DNA of 64,000 nucleotides. Source: Chromatiales bacterium (GTDB lineage Bacteria > Pseudomonadota > Gammaproteobacteria > Steroidobacterales > GCA-2729495). Every line of letters starts with the position of its first letter. Position 1 is the first letter of the stretch. The translations under genes and the position numbers were made by a program. Of this stretch, positions 23,771-32,265 are shown piece after piece. Under the pieces are notes generated by a model. The model had not been told where the DNA came from and did no database searches. It was given only the letters and a program-made list of their open reading frames with translations. Location of the stretch: the NCBI GenBank assembly GCA_020351875.1, contig CP070671.1, positions 2,784,786 to 2,848,785 of the forward strand, written 5' to 3'.

Positions 23771-24072
23771 TGGCGGGGGTCCTCGCCGGGCGCGGTGGTC
23801 GTCCCGCCGCGCGTCTCGGTCTGTTCTTCGACAGACGGTTCGTCGGGACGACTTGCGGCGTCAATTCCGGAAGTCGGGTCGCCAGTTGTTACGGTGCTGA
23901 TTTCGCCAACGTTGTCGCCGGTCCCTGGCGTCGCCGATGGGCCGGTGATTTCGGTATTGCCTCCGTCAGCATTTGGCGCTGATGGGTCCAAAGGCTCCGG
24001 CGGGAGGAACAGGTCGCCTCTCAACCCGCAGCCGGTCGCAACAAGACAGAGCACCACGGCAAGTGCTCGCAT
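23767..24072 (-). CDS. lptM: LptM (YifL)-like lipoprotein
   Basis: 101 residues. A lipoprotein signal ends in ATGC with lipidated Cys15, directly followed by GLRGDLFLP, the short conserved segment of LptM/YifL (CGxxGxLyLP) that in E. coli assists the LptD translocon. The rest is a long acidic, threonine- and proline-rich tail not found in short versions. It overlaps argH upstream by one base and polA downstream by four bases. In many gammaproteobacteria lptM precedes lysA and dapF; here polA follows instead. Confidence 0.75.
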   Translation of the reverse strand: MRALAVVLCLVATGCGLRGDLFLPPEPLDPSAPNADGGNTEITGPSATPGTGDNVGEISTVTTGDPTSGIDAASRPDEPSVEEQTETRGGTTTAPGEDPRQ

Positions 24073-25265
24073 CAGTCCTTGTCTCCCGACAGTTCCTGGG
24101 CGACGCGCCGGTACGCGTCGCGGAAGCTCAGGCCTTCTTCCTGCACCAGCTGGTTCGCGCGGGCTGCGGCATGGATACCCGGATCGAGCCGGATGTTGTC
24201 GGGCAGGAAACGTACGCCGCCGAGCAGATGCGCCATGATCGCGCACGAATCCAGCGCCAGGTCGACGGCCCGGAACAGCGGCGCCTTCAGCCGCTGCATG
24301 TCGCGCTGGTAACCCGAACTGAGTTTTGCAGGCAGAGCAAGTATTTCAACCAGGCTGGCCTGCAGCGTCGCGGTCGCACCGCGCACCAGTTCCAGCACGT
24401 CGGGGTTGCGCTTCTGCGGCATGATGGACGAGCCCGTCGTCATCGCATCGGGCAGCTGCACGTACGCGAATTCCTGCGTGCAAAACAGCATCAGGTCGGC
24501 CGCCACGCGTCCGAGGTCCTGCACCAGCAGGCACAGTTCGAACACCAGCCCCGCTTCGCCCTTGCCCCGCGACAGCTGCACGGCGGTGACGGGCTGCTGG
24601 ATTTCGGCGAAGCCCAGCGCGGCGCGCGTGTGTTCCCGGTCGAGCGGCAGGCCGGGCACGCCGTAGCCGGCCGCGCTGCCCAGCGGATTGCGGGCCAGCC
24701 GTCTCCGGCTCGCGGTCAGGCCGCCCGCATCGTCGCGGAGCTCAGCCGCGAAACCGCCGGCCCACAGCGCAACGGAACTCGGCATGGCCTGCTGCATGTG
24801 GGTATAGCCGGGCAACTCGACATCGCCCTGCCGCTTTGCCAGCGCGTCGAGGGCGTCGGCCACCGCGATGGCTTCGTGGGCCGCAGCATCGGCAGCATCC
24901 AGCAGGTACAGGCGCAGGGCCGCGAGCACCTGGTCATTGCGGGACCGGCCGAGGTGCACCCTTTTACCCGCCTCGCCGGCGCGTTCCGTCAGCCGCCGTT
25001 CCAGCGCGGTATGCACGTCTTCGTCGGCGAGCTCGATTTGCCACTCGCCCCGGGCATGCTCTTCGCCCAGCGCTTCCAGACCGGACACGATGGCCTGCAG
25101 ATCGGCGTCAGCCAGCAGGCCCTGCGCATTCAGCATCCGCGCGTGCGCCACGGAGGCGCGCACGTCATAGGGAACGAGCCGGCCGTCCAGCAAGTGATCT
25201 TCGCCGGCCGTATAGCGCAGTATCCGCTCGTCCAGCGGTTCGCCCTTGTCCCACAGCCTGCTCAT
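24072..25265 (-). CDS. argH: Argininosuccinate lyase, short form
   Basis: 397 residues; the lyase splits argininosuccinate into arginine and fumarate. Signature GSSIMPQKRNPD and the upstream HLGRSRNDQV and ELPGYTHMQQAMPSS motifs are intact. The N-terminus LWDKGEPLDERILRYTAGED and the stretch NPLGSAAGYG resemble the Bacteroidetes-type enzyme more than the E. coli one. The protein ends about 50-60 residues early, just after FRDAYRRVAQEL, lacking most of the final helical segment. It starts 12 bases after argB and overlaps lptM. Confidence 0.93.
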   Translation of the reverse strand: MSRLWDKGEPLDERILRYTAGEDHLLDGRLVPYDVRASVAHARMLNAQGLLADADLQAIVSGLEALGEEHARGEWQIELADEDVHTALERRLTERAGEAGKRVHLGRSRNDQVLAALRLYLLDAADAAAHEAIAVADALDALAKRQGDVELPGYTHMQQAMPSSVALWAGGFAAELRDDAGGLTASRRRLARNPLGSAAGYGVPGLPLDREHTRAALGFAEIQQPVTAVQLSRGKGEAGLVFELCLLVQDLGRVAADLMLFCTQEFAYVQLPDAMTTGSSIMPQKRNPDVLELVRGATATLQASLVEILALPAKLSSGYQRDMQRLKAPLFRAVDLALDSCAIMAHLLGGVRFLPDNIRLDPGIHAAARANQLVQEEGLSFRDAYRRVAQELSGDKD

Positions 25266-25277
25266 ATTGCGCTCCCG

Positions 25278-26216
25278 CTAGTCCTGCCCTGGCGCCTGTT
25301 CTTCCGGCGACAGCGTGTTCGTGTTGGCGACCACCAACGTGCCGGTGCCTTCGTTCGTGAACACTTCCAGCAGCAGGCTGTCCGGAATCTTGTAAGAGAT
25401 CATGTGCACCCTGGCAACGCCACCCTTGATGGCGGTCTCGATGGCCGCCGCTTTCGGCAGCATGCCATCCGCCATCGAGCCACCCTCGCGCAGATCCCGT
25501 AAACCGGCCAGGTCGAGGTAAGACACGATCGAGGTTTTGTCGTTCCGGTCTTCGAGTATGCCGGGTGCGCCGGTGACCAGGATCAGCTTCTCCGCGCCGA
25601 GTGCGCTGGCCAGTGCTGCGGCAACCGTGTCGGCGTTGATGTTCAGCAGCGTGCCGGCGTGGTCGGCCGACAACGGGCTGATGACCGGCATCAGGCCGCT
25701 GTCCAGCTGCATGCGCAACACGTCGACGTCCACCGACTCGATATCGCCAACGTAGCCGTAGTCCACGTGATCGGTCTCGTGGTCGTCGACTTTCACCGGC
25801 GGACGTTTGTGGGCACGAATCATGCCGGCGTCCACGCCGCTGATACCCACTGCGGGTACGTCGAGATCACGGCACGCGGCGAGAATGCGCGTGTTGATCT
25901 GGCCGTTCAGCACCATGGCCGCGACTTCCAGCGCGTGCTCGTCGGTGACCCGCCGGCCCTGCACGAACTGGGTGGGCATGCCCAGTGCTTCGGACAGTTC
26001 CGTCGATTGCCGGCCGCCCCCGTGAACGAGCACGATGCGCATCCCGACCTGGTGCAGGATCGCGATCTGCTCCACAAAGGCGCGCGTGCCTTCGGCGGTG
26101 GCGAAAATCTCGCCACCGGCTTTCAGTACGAAGACCTTGTTCTTGTACATGCGCACGTAGGGCGCCGCGTGTTTCAGCGCGCCCACTACGATGTCGCGGT
26201 CACTCTGGTTCTGCAT
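25278..26216 (-). CDS. argB: Acetylglutamate kinase-type enzyme
   Basis: 312 residues with the amino-acid-kinase fold: FVLKAGGEIF, VLVHGGGRQSTEL, LNINADTVAAALASAL, ILVTGAPGI. It phosphorylates the gamma carboxyl of N-acylglutamate. Given the succinylornithine-type transcarbamylase next door, the natural substrate could be the N-succinyl compound; this is inference. Unlike the Xanthomonas version, it has no C-terminal acetyltransferase (synthase) domain. The ATG at 26216 overlaps the last base of the argF' stop. Confidence 0.92.
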   Translation of the reverse strand: MQNQSDRDIVVGALKHAAPYVRMYKNKVFVLKAGGEIFATAEGTRAFVEQIAILHQVGMRIVLVHGGGRQSTELSEALGMPTQFVQGRRVTDEHALEVAAMVLNGQINTRILAACRDLDVPAVGISGVDAGMIRAHKRPPVKVDDHETDHVDYGYVGDIESVDVDVLRMQLDSGLMPVISPLSADHAGTLLNINADTVAAALASALGAEKLILVTGAPGILEDRNDKTSIVSYLDLAGLRDLREGGSMADGMLPKAAAIETAIKGGVARVHMISYKIPDSLLLEVFTNEGTGTLVVANTNTLSPEEQAPGQD

Positions 26217-27226
26217 CACAGGCCTCCGTTGCCGAGCATCTCGTGCAGTACGGCCATCTGGGCGTACATGCGGTTCTGCGCTTCCTGGATGACGACGCTG
26301 CGTGGCCCGTCGAGCACGCGATCGGCCACCACCACACCGCGCCGCACGGGCAGGCAGTGCATGAAGCGGCAGTCCGGGGCCGCGGTGTCGAACCACGGAT
26401 CGTCAACGCACCAGTCGTCAAAATCTCGCCGCAGGTCGCCGTCCGCCACCTTGTCCCCGTAGTGCCGGGTCGACGACCAGGATTTCGCGTAGATCACGTG
26501 GGCGCCATCGAGTGCCTCGTTGCGGTCGTCTGTCTCCCGCACCGAGCCACCGGCCGCTGCCGCCGCCTGTGCGGCGCGATCCATGATCGAGGCGGGCATT
26601 TCGAAGCCCTCAGGGCGCAACACCGTGACATCCATGCCGCGCATGGCTGCCATCTGCACCGTCGCCGCCGGCACGGCCAGCGGCAGGGCCCGCGGGTGAT
26701 AAGCCCAGCTCAGCACGAACCGCCCGCCCTGCCGCGGCACGCCGAGTTCGTCCAGCGTCTTCCAGTCGGCCAGGCTCTGGCACGGGTGGCCGATGGCCGA
26801 CTCCATGTTGATCAGCGGCGTCGAGACCAGGTCGCGCAGCGCGTTGTATTCACGGTCGGCAAGATCGTCGTCGAGGCTGCGCCTTTCCGCGAAGGCGCGG
26901 ATGCCCATTGCGTCGCCATAGGACGCGATGACCGGCACCGCTTCGCGAATGTGCTCGGCCGCCATGCCGTCCATCACGATACCGGGCCGCGTTTCGATGC
27001 CGTGAATGGACATGTCGGGCGAAATCACGAAGGCGCCGCCGCCGAGACGCACCATTGCCGCCTGGAAGGAAGCGAGAGTGCGCAGCGACGGGCTCAGGAA
27101 CAACAGCGACAGCACCTTGCCCGCCAGTGCCTGGGGGTCGGGTTTTCGTTGCAGCCGGTTGGCCAGCGCGATCAGCGCATCGATTTCTTCGACTGAAAAG
27201 TCCGCGAGGTCATAAAACTCTTTCAT
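26216..27226 (-). CDS. argF': N-acyl (probably N-succinyl) ornithine carbamoyltransferase
   Basis: 336 residues. The carbamoyl-phosphate loop is SPSLRTLAS rather than the STRTR of classical ornithine enzymes. The motifs IGHPCQSLAD, WAYHPRALPLAVP and FMHCLPVRRG follow the acetyl/succinylornithine transcarbamylases. The specificity position in the VMDG...EH loop is Glu in the Xanthomonas acetylornithine enzyme and Pro in the Bacteroides succinylornithine enzyme; here it is Ala. Published E92A-type mutants convert the acetyl enzyme to the succinyl enzyme, so a succinyl substrate is predicted. Start MKEFYDL is preferred; an ATG 15 bases upstream overlaps argD. Confidence 0.88.
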   Translation of the reverse strand: MKEFYDLADFSVEEIDALIALANRLQRKPDPQALAGKVLSLLFLSPSLRTLASFQAAMVRLGGGAFVISPDMSIHGIETRPGIVMDGMAAEHIREAVPVIASYGDAMGIRAFAERRSLDDDLADREYNALRDLVSTPLINMESAIGHPCQSLADWKTLDELGVPRQGGRFVLSWAYHPRALPLAVPAATVQMAAMRGMDVTVLRPEGFEMPASIMDRAAQAAAAAGGSVRETDDRNEALDGAHVIYAKSWSSTRHYGDKVADGDLRRDFDDWCVDDPWFDTAAPDCRFMHCLPVRRGVVVADRVLDGPRSVVIQEAQNRMYAQMAVLHEMLGNGGL

Positions 27227-27237
27227 GGTTCGTTCTC

Positions 27238-28407
27238 TCATTCAGCTGGCAGTGCTGCCAGCGCGTTCAGTAACTGGTCGATGTGTCGGGACTCGAGGAT
27301 CAGGGGCGGCAGCAGCCGGACCACGGCGGGATCGGCGCTGGAGCCGGTGAGTATGTCGGCTGCCAGCAATTCCCGCTGCACGTCGCGGGCGCGCCGCGAG
27401 CAGCGCAGCCCGGCCAGCAGGCCCTTGCCCTGCAAGCCCGTCACCGGTCCCAACGGCAGCGCGGCACGCAGCTGTTCGTGCAGTTTCCCGGCCCTGTCCG
27501 CCAGCCCGTCGCGCCGGATCACCCGCAGCACGGTCTCGATCAGCGCGCAGGCCAGTGGCCCGCCGCCGAAGGTGGTGCCGAGATCGCCGGCGCGCAGTTC
27601 GGACGCGACCGTCGCCGTCGTCAGCAACGCGGCGCACGGGAAGCCGCCGCCCAGGGATTTCGCCGCCGTGAGCAAATCGGGCCGGATGTCATACAGGTGA
27701 CTCGCAAAGGGCGCGCCGCAGCGGCCGACGCCCGACTGCACTTCATCGACGATCAGCAGCGCACCGGTAGCGTGGCACGCATCCGCAATGGCGCGCACAA
27801 AAGCGGGGTCGAGATCGTAGGCACCAGCCACGCCCTGCACCAGCTCCAGGATCACGGCGGCTGTGTCGCTAGTGACCTTGTCGGCGACGTCGTCCGCAAC
27901 GTCGCGAGCGATGTAGTCCACATCGAACGGCTGCGCCGGGAAGCCATACCAGCTGTCGGCCGCGCCCCAGGTCACGGCACCGGCACCGGCCGTGCGCCCG
28001 TGAAAGCCATGTTCGATGGCGATAACCCGCCGGCGCCCTGTCAACCGGCACGCCAGGCGCAGCGCGTTTTCGTTGGCTTCGGCGCCGCTGTTCGCGAAAA
28101 ACACCCGCTCCAGGTTGTCGGGCGCAAAGTCGATCAGCGCATCGGCGGCCCGTGCCCGGACATCCAGGGCGACCGCGTTGCTCTGGAAAAACAAGTCTTT
28201 CGCCTGTTCATCCAGGGCGGCCAGCAGCTCTGGGTGCCGGTAGCCCAGCGCGGCAACCGCGTGCCCGCCGTACAGGTCGAGCACCCGGCGGTCACCGCAT
28301 TGCAGGTACACACCGTCCGCACCCGTGGGCTCGATGCCAAGCTGGGGGTAGACCTGCAGCAGGTGCCGGGCTTCCGCCGCCTGGGCGGGTGTCGCGTACT
28401 GGTTCAT
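27238..28407 (-). CDS. argD: N-acylornithine aminotransferase
   Basis: 389 residues of the class III PLP aminotransferase family. The PLP lysine is in TAAKSLGGGFP, the phosphate-binding loop in NSGAEANENALR, and the Asp contacting the pyridine nitrogen in IVDEVQSG. It converts N-acylglutamate semialdehyde to N-acylornithine; acetyl and succinyl forms are both known substrates of the family. It lies between argC (four bases away) and argF', in the same operon. Confidence 0.93.
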   Translation of the reverse strand: MNQYATPAQAAEARHLLQVYPQLGIEPTGADGVYLQCGDRRVLDLYGGHAVAALGYRHPELLAALDEQAKDLFFQSNAVALDVRARAADALIDFAPDNLERVFFANSGAEANENALRLACRLTGRRRVIAIEHGFHGRTAGAGAVTWGAADSWYGFPAQPFDVDYIARDVADDVADKVTSDTAAVILELVQGVAGAYDLDPAFVRAIADACHATGALLIVDEVQSGVGRCGAPFASHLYDIRPDLLTAAKSLGGGFPCAALLTTATVASELRAGDLGTTFGGGPLACALIETVLRVIRRDGLADRAGKLHEQLRAALPLGPVTGLQGKGLLAGLRCSRRARDVQRELLAADILTGSSADPAVVRLLPPLILESRHIDQLLNALAALPAE

Positions 28408-28411
28408 CGAT

Positions 28412-29467
28412 TCAGACCCACCCGACCGCCGGCGTGCGAAGCCCGGTGGACTCCGGCCAGCCGAGCTGCCGGTTCATCCATTGCAGAGCACCGCCGGCTG
28501 CACCTTTCACGAGGTTGTCGATGACCGCGAACACGGCGACGCCGTCGGCATCCGTGGCCACGCCGAGATGGCAGTAATTGCTGCCGGTGACGGCCTTGAC
28601 CCGCGGCGTGCCGTCGTGCACCTGGATGAACTCATTGTCCGCATAAAATTCCGCCAGCGACGTCCGCAATTCATCCGCGTGCACGGGCTCGCGCAGTGCA
28701 GCCTGCACCGTGACGTGAATGCCACGGGCGAAGGGACCGGAGTGCGGCACGAAGTGCAGCGTGGGCCGCGTGCCCGTCGCGGCTGCGCACAGGCCCGTGA
28801 CTTCCGGTGCGTGCCGGTGTTCGAGCGCTTTATAAGCGTAGAGGTTGCCGTGTCGTTCCGGGTGGTGGGTGCCTGGCCCGGGCGTGCGCCCGGAGCCGGT
28901 GCTGCCTGTAATGCCGACCGCGTGCAGGTCGCCCGCCGCCAGGTCCAGTGCGACCAGCGGTACCGAGGCCAGCAGCAGCGCCGTGGCGAAACAGCCGGGG
29001 TGCGCAACATGTGGCCGGTCACTCACCGCCAGGTGTTCGGGTACCGCGCAGTGAAAACTCGCCAGCAATTCCGGCGCCCCGTGGGCTTGTCCGTAGACCG
29101 CTTCGTAAGCCGCGGCGTCGGCGTACCGAAAATCCGCCGACACATCGACTATCGTCAGTTCCGTACCCGCCTGCGTAGCCCGCGCGAGGCAGTCGGCGAC
29201 GAGGGCCGCGCTCGCCCCGTGCGGTGCCGCCGAGAACAATGCCGCCCTGCCGGCGGTGAAACGCTCGTAAAGGTGTTCCCGGTCGCAGAACGCCGCGTCG
29301 CCGTAGCTGTCCTGCAGCTGTGGAAAGACGCTGCTTATGGGCGTACCCGCCTGGCTTTCCGACAGCACACCGGCCACCTCCAGGTGCGGGTGCTGGGCGA
29401 GCAGGCGCAGCAGTTCGCCGGCCACGTAGCCGGTGCCGCCGAGCACAAAGGTCGGGATTGCAGTCAT
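28412..29467 (-). CDS. argC: N-acyl-gamma-glutamyl-phosphate reductase
   Basis: 351 residues. The N-terminal Rossmann motif is LGGTGYVAGELLRLL, the catalytic cysteine is in HPGCFATALLL, and HSGPFARGIHVTV is the downstream substrate-binding region. It reduces the phosphate made by ArgB to the semialdehyde with NADPH. The type resembles the ArgC of acyl pathways. It starts 12 bases after the P-loop gene. Confidence 0.93.
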   Translation of the reverse strand: MTAIPTFVLGGTGYVAGELLRLLAQHPHLEVAGVLSESQAGTPISSVFPQLQDSYGDAAFCDREHLYERFTAGRAALFSAAPHGASAALVADCLARATQAGTELTIVDVSADFRYADAAAYEAVYGQAHGAPELLASFHCAVPEHLAVSDRPHVAHPGCFATALLLASVPLVALDLAAGDLHAVGITGSTGSGRTPGPGTHHPERHGNLYAYKALEHRHAPEVTGLCAAATGTRPTLHFVPHSGPFARGIHVTVQAALREPVHADELRTSLAEFYADNEFIQVHDGTPRVKAVTGSNYCHLGVATDADGVAVFAVIDNLVKGAAGGALQWMNRQLGWPESTGLRTPAVGWV

Positions 29468-29479
29468 GGCTTGCGCTCC

Positions 29480-30541
29480 TCAGTTCGCCCGGTCACCCAG
29501 CCCGAGGCTGGCCGCTACCGCGTCGCCCAGCGCCGCGCCGTCGGTCACCGCGTTGATCGCCGCGACGCCGAGCCGGTCGGCGATGATCTGGCGGCCCACC
29601 ACGTTGTCGGTGGCCGGTCCCGTGACCACGTGCGGCTCCAGGTCGAATTCGTCGCGCAGCAGTTTCACGCCGCCCCACGCGGCCACCGGGTCGTTCGCGC
29701 ACAGTGCCAGGTAGGTCAGCGTGTCCCGAATGGCCGGGTCCCGCAGGATGGCTTCGACACCGTAAGCGCCGAGTATGCCGTCGCCCAGCTCGTACACGAT
29801 CACGTCCGGTGATTCCGCGGCGAGCTGGTTCAGCATCATGCGCGTGACCGGCGGGCCGTTGTCCGCGGTGGTGCTCACCACGCCGAAGTCCGTGAAAATC
29901 GACGTATTGCGGGCGCCTGCGTCTTCCATCGCGAGAATGTCCCGACGCAAAGACACGCCCGTGGCCTTGAACGCGTCGACGGTCAGGCCCAGGTGCCGCA
30001 GCCGGCTGATCAGCGCACAGGCTGCCGCGGTCTTGCCCGAGTTCATGCAGGTACCGGCGATGGCAACCACGGGCACGCCGCCCGTGTCGGCAACGGCATC
30101 CTTGTCCAGCGGCACCTTGCCGACGCGCGCAGGCACGCCGATGCGTTCGCCCAGGTACGGGAAATCGAGCACCGCGCCGAGCACCCTGGCGTCGAAGGGC
30201 GCGCCGAAGTTCGCATTGATGGAGTCACAAATACCGAGCACACCGCCCATGTTCAGCACCTGCACGGTATCCCCCGGCACCAGCTTTTCGGGCAGGTGAC
30301 CGGAGTAGCCGAACAGCGCCTTGCGCTGGCCGAGTGCGCCGACGATGACGTCGCCGGGACGCAGCTTTGCCATGCGACCGCTGACCAGCTCCAGCGTGTT
30401 GTAGCTGGTCTTGCTGCTGAGAATCTCGGCCGCGATCAGCACGCCTTCCTCGCAGGGAATATCCGGCGCGACCCGCAGCTCTCTTTTCAGCGCGACGTCC
30501 TGTGTGACGGACGCGATCTTGTCGGCGATGACTGTCTTCAT
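29480..30541 (-). CDS. SIMIBI-type P-loop protein in the arginine operon, function unassigned
   Basis: 353 residues. The N-terminal 150 residues are beta-rich without a known motif (LRPGDVIVGALGQ, LVPGDTVQVLNMGGVLG). The C-terminal half is a P-loop domain with AGTCMNSGKT at 162-171, the GTxxxxGKT form of SIMIBI NTPases such as dethiobiotin synthetase and of DUF1611/DgcN proteins, and a second motif VIVYELGDGILG. DgcN is a D-glutamate N-acetyltransferase, so a role in making N-acylglutamate is an attractive guess, because no synthase is encoded in the operon. It overlaps argG as ATGA, so it is a true operon member. Nothing proves its function. Confidence 0.75.
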   Translation of the reverse strand: MKTVIADKIASVTQDVALKRELRVAPDIPCEEGVLIAAEILSSKTSYNTLELVSGRMAKLRPGDVIVGALGQRKALFGYSGHLPEKLVPGDTVQVLNMGGVLGICDSINANFGAPFDARVLGAVLDFPYLGERIGVPARVGKVPLDKDAVADTGGVPVVAIAGTCMNSGKTAAACALISRLRHLGLTVDAFKATGVSLRRDILAMEDAGARNTSIFTDFGVVSTTADNGPPVTRMMLNQLAAESPDVIVYELGDGILGAYGVEAILRDPAIRDTLTYLALCANDPVAAWGGVKLLRDEFDLEPHVVTGPATDNVVGRQIIADRLGVAAINAVTDGAALGDAVAASLGLGDRAN

Positions 30542-31761
30542 TCGCCTTTCCCCGCCGCCCGGGTTTGCAGCATGCCCGTCAGGGCCAGGATCTTCGAGTA
30601 ACCCAGCGCATCCTGCGCGGTCCATTCGCCGGCCGCTTCACCGTACTTCCCTTTGGTCGCCGCCATCAGCGAGTGGGGCGATTCCGCGCCTTCGACAAAC
30701 AGGCTGCCCGGTTGCAGGCGCAGCCTGACCTCGCCCGTCACGCGTGCCTGGGAAGACTCGAGCAGCGCCTCTATATCCCGGCACACCGGGTCGAGCTGTT
30801 TACCTTCGTGGATGAAGTCGCCATAGCTGGCCGCGACCGTATCCTTGATGCGCTGTTGCAGCCCGCTCAGCACAAGTTTCTCGAGTTCCCTGTGCGCGGT
30901 CAGCAGTACCTCGGCTGCGGGCGCCTCGAAAGCCACCCGGCCCTTGGTACCGAGTACCGTGTCGCCAAGATGGATGCCCCGCCCGATGCCAAACGGCGCG
31001 GCCAGGGCTTCCACCGCTTCGATCAGCGCAACGGGTTCCATCGCGGTGCCGTCGAGGCTCACCGGGATGCCTTGCCGGAACTCGACGGTATGGGTTGCCG
31101 GGACCTGCGGCTCGTCCATGGCGTTGGCGGACAGGACCCAGGCGCTTTCCGGGATGCAGCCTTTGGAGTCCAGAGTTTCCGTGCCCCCGATCGTCACGCC
31201 CCAGAGCCCGCGATTGATCGAATACGCCGAGCCCTTGGACGGCACGGGCAGTTGCCGCTCTTCGAGAAAGCGCACCTGGGCGTCGCGCTGAAACGCGTGA
31301 TCGCGCACCGGCGCGAGCACTTCGAGCCCGGGGTTGATCGTGCGCAGCGCAATCTCGAAGCGCACCTGGTCGTTGCCCGCAGCCGTGCAGCCGTGCGCAA
31401 CGGTATCGCTGCCCCGTTCGCCCGCGACCTCGGCCATCAGTGCGGCCTGGATGCCCCGCTCGGCGCCGACGCACAGCGGATACAGGTGACCGCGGCGGAC
31501 ATTACCCGCGATCAGGTAGCGCAGTACCTGGTCGAAGAACCTGGGCCGCGCCTCCACCAGCACGTGTTCCCGGGCGCCCAGGGCCAGCGCGCGCGCTTCG
31601 AGATCGGCCGCGGCGGCGGCGTCCAGGCCCCCGGTGTTGATCGTCACCGTCACCACGGGCCGACCGTAGGTTTCCTGCAGCCACGGCACGCAGAATGACG
31701 TGTCCAGGCCGCCGGAAAAAGCCAGCACGATGGGGGCGTCGGTGGGGTTTGGGTTGTTCAT
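30538..31761 (-). CDS. argG: Argininosuccinate synthase
   Basis: 407 residues with the ATP pyrophosphatase loop FSGGLDTS at 14-21, followed by the citrulline and aspartate binding regions (GCTAAGNDQVRFE, YSINRGLWG). The form FSGGLDTSFCVPWL is the version found in Bacteroidetes and Xanthomonadales-like operons rather than the long E. coli enzyme. It joins citrulline to aspartate. If the pathway is acylated to the citrulline stage, a deacylase must act before this step; none is seen here. Overlaps argR and the P-loop gene. Confidence 0.94.
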   Translation of the reverse strand: MNNPNPTDAPIVLAFSGGLDTSFCVPWLQETYGRPVVTVTINTGGLDAAAAADLEARALALGAREHVLVEARPRFFDQVLRYLIAGNVRRGHLYPLCVGAERGIQAALMAEVAGERGSDTVAHGCTAAGNDQVRFEIALRTINPGLEVLAPVRDHAFQRDAQVRFLEERQLPVPSKGSAYSINRGLWGVTIGGTETLDSKGCIPESAWVLSANAMDEPQVPATHTVEFRQGIPVSLDGTAMEPVALIEAVEALAAPFGIGRGIHLGDTVLGTKGRVAFEAPAAEVLLTAHRELEKLVLSGLQQRIKDTVAASYGDFIHEGKQLDPVCRDIEALLESSQARVTGEVRLRLQPGSLFVEGAESPHSLMAATKGKYGEAAGEWTAQDALGYSKILALTGMLQTRAAGKGE

Positions 31762-32231
31762 CCGTTGTGTCCCGAGTTGTCTTCAATTTCGAATTCTGCG
31801 CGCAACCGTGCCTGCAGGCGTCGTTGCGTCGCGGTGCTGGCAGTCGCGACAAACACCGTGTCGTCACCGGAGATGGTGCCGACAATTTCCGGCCAGCCCG
31901 ACCGGTCCAGGTACACGGCCACGCGCGCCGCGGCGCCGACAGCGGTGCGGATCACCAGCAGGTTGGAACCGGCCGCCGCCGTGCCCCGCACAAAGTCGCC
32001 GGGCGGACGCGGATTGTCGCCGGCAGGTGCCTGGCGGGCTTCGCCGTAACCGTTGTCCAGCTTCGCGATGCCGAGCTGGCGCAGGTCGCGGCTCACGCTC
32101 GACTGGGTCGCCGGGATGCCGCGTGCCTGCAAGGCCGCCACGACTTCTGCCTGCCGGGTGACGGTCTGTTCCCGCAGGATGTCGAGAATGGCCTGCTGCC
32201 TGGTCGAACGTGCTGCCTGGTCGATGGGCAT
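31758..32231 (-). CDS. argR: Arginine repressor
   Basis: 157 residues. An N-terminal winged helix-turn-helix (TRQAEVVAALQARGIPATQSSVSRDLRQLG) and a C-terminal hexamerisation/arginine-binding domain (TAVGAAARVAVYLD, GTISGDDTVFV) are present. The start MPIDQAA at 32231 directly follows the promoter with two operator-like palindromes. It is the first gene of the operon, so it is probably autoregulated and controls the whole argR-polA unit. Confidence 0.92.
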   Translation of the reverse strand: MPIDQAARSTRQQAILDILREQTVTRQAEVVAALQARGIPATQSSVSRDLRQLGIAKLDNGYGEARQAPAGDNPRPPGDFVRGTAAAGSNLLVIRTAVGAAARVAVYLDRSGWPEIVGTISGDDTVFVATASTATQRRLQARLRAEFEIEDNSGHNG

Positions 32232-32237
32232 CAATAT

Positions 32238-32265
32238 ATGCGCATAACAATAAAAGGATGCGCAT
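32238..32265. promoter_or_regulatory. Pair of ArgR operator-like palindromes
   Basis: Two copies of ATGCGCAT (32238-32245 and 32258-32265), 20 bases apart centre to centre, sit in an AT-rich stretch directly ahead of argR. Tandem ARG boxes in E. coli are 18-bp palindromes about 21 bases apart, so spacing and symmetry fit a hexameric ArgR, although the core differs from the E. coli box. The right copy overlaps the -10 region of the leftward promoter. Confidence 0.6.

Noticed and set aside
27283-28524. 413-codon plus-strand frame opposite argD (and similar ones opposite argC, argG and argF')
   Set aside because: Shadow of the arg operon; codon-position GC bias explains the open frames.
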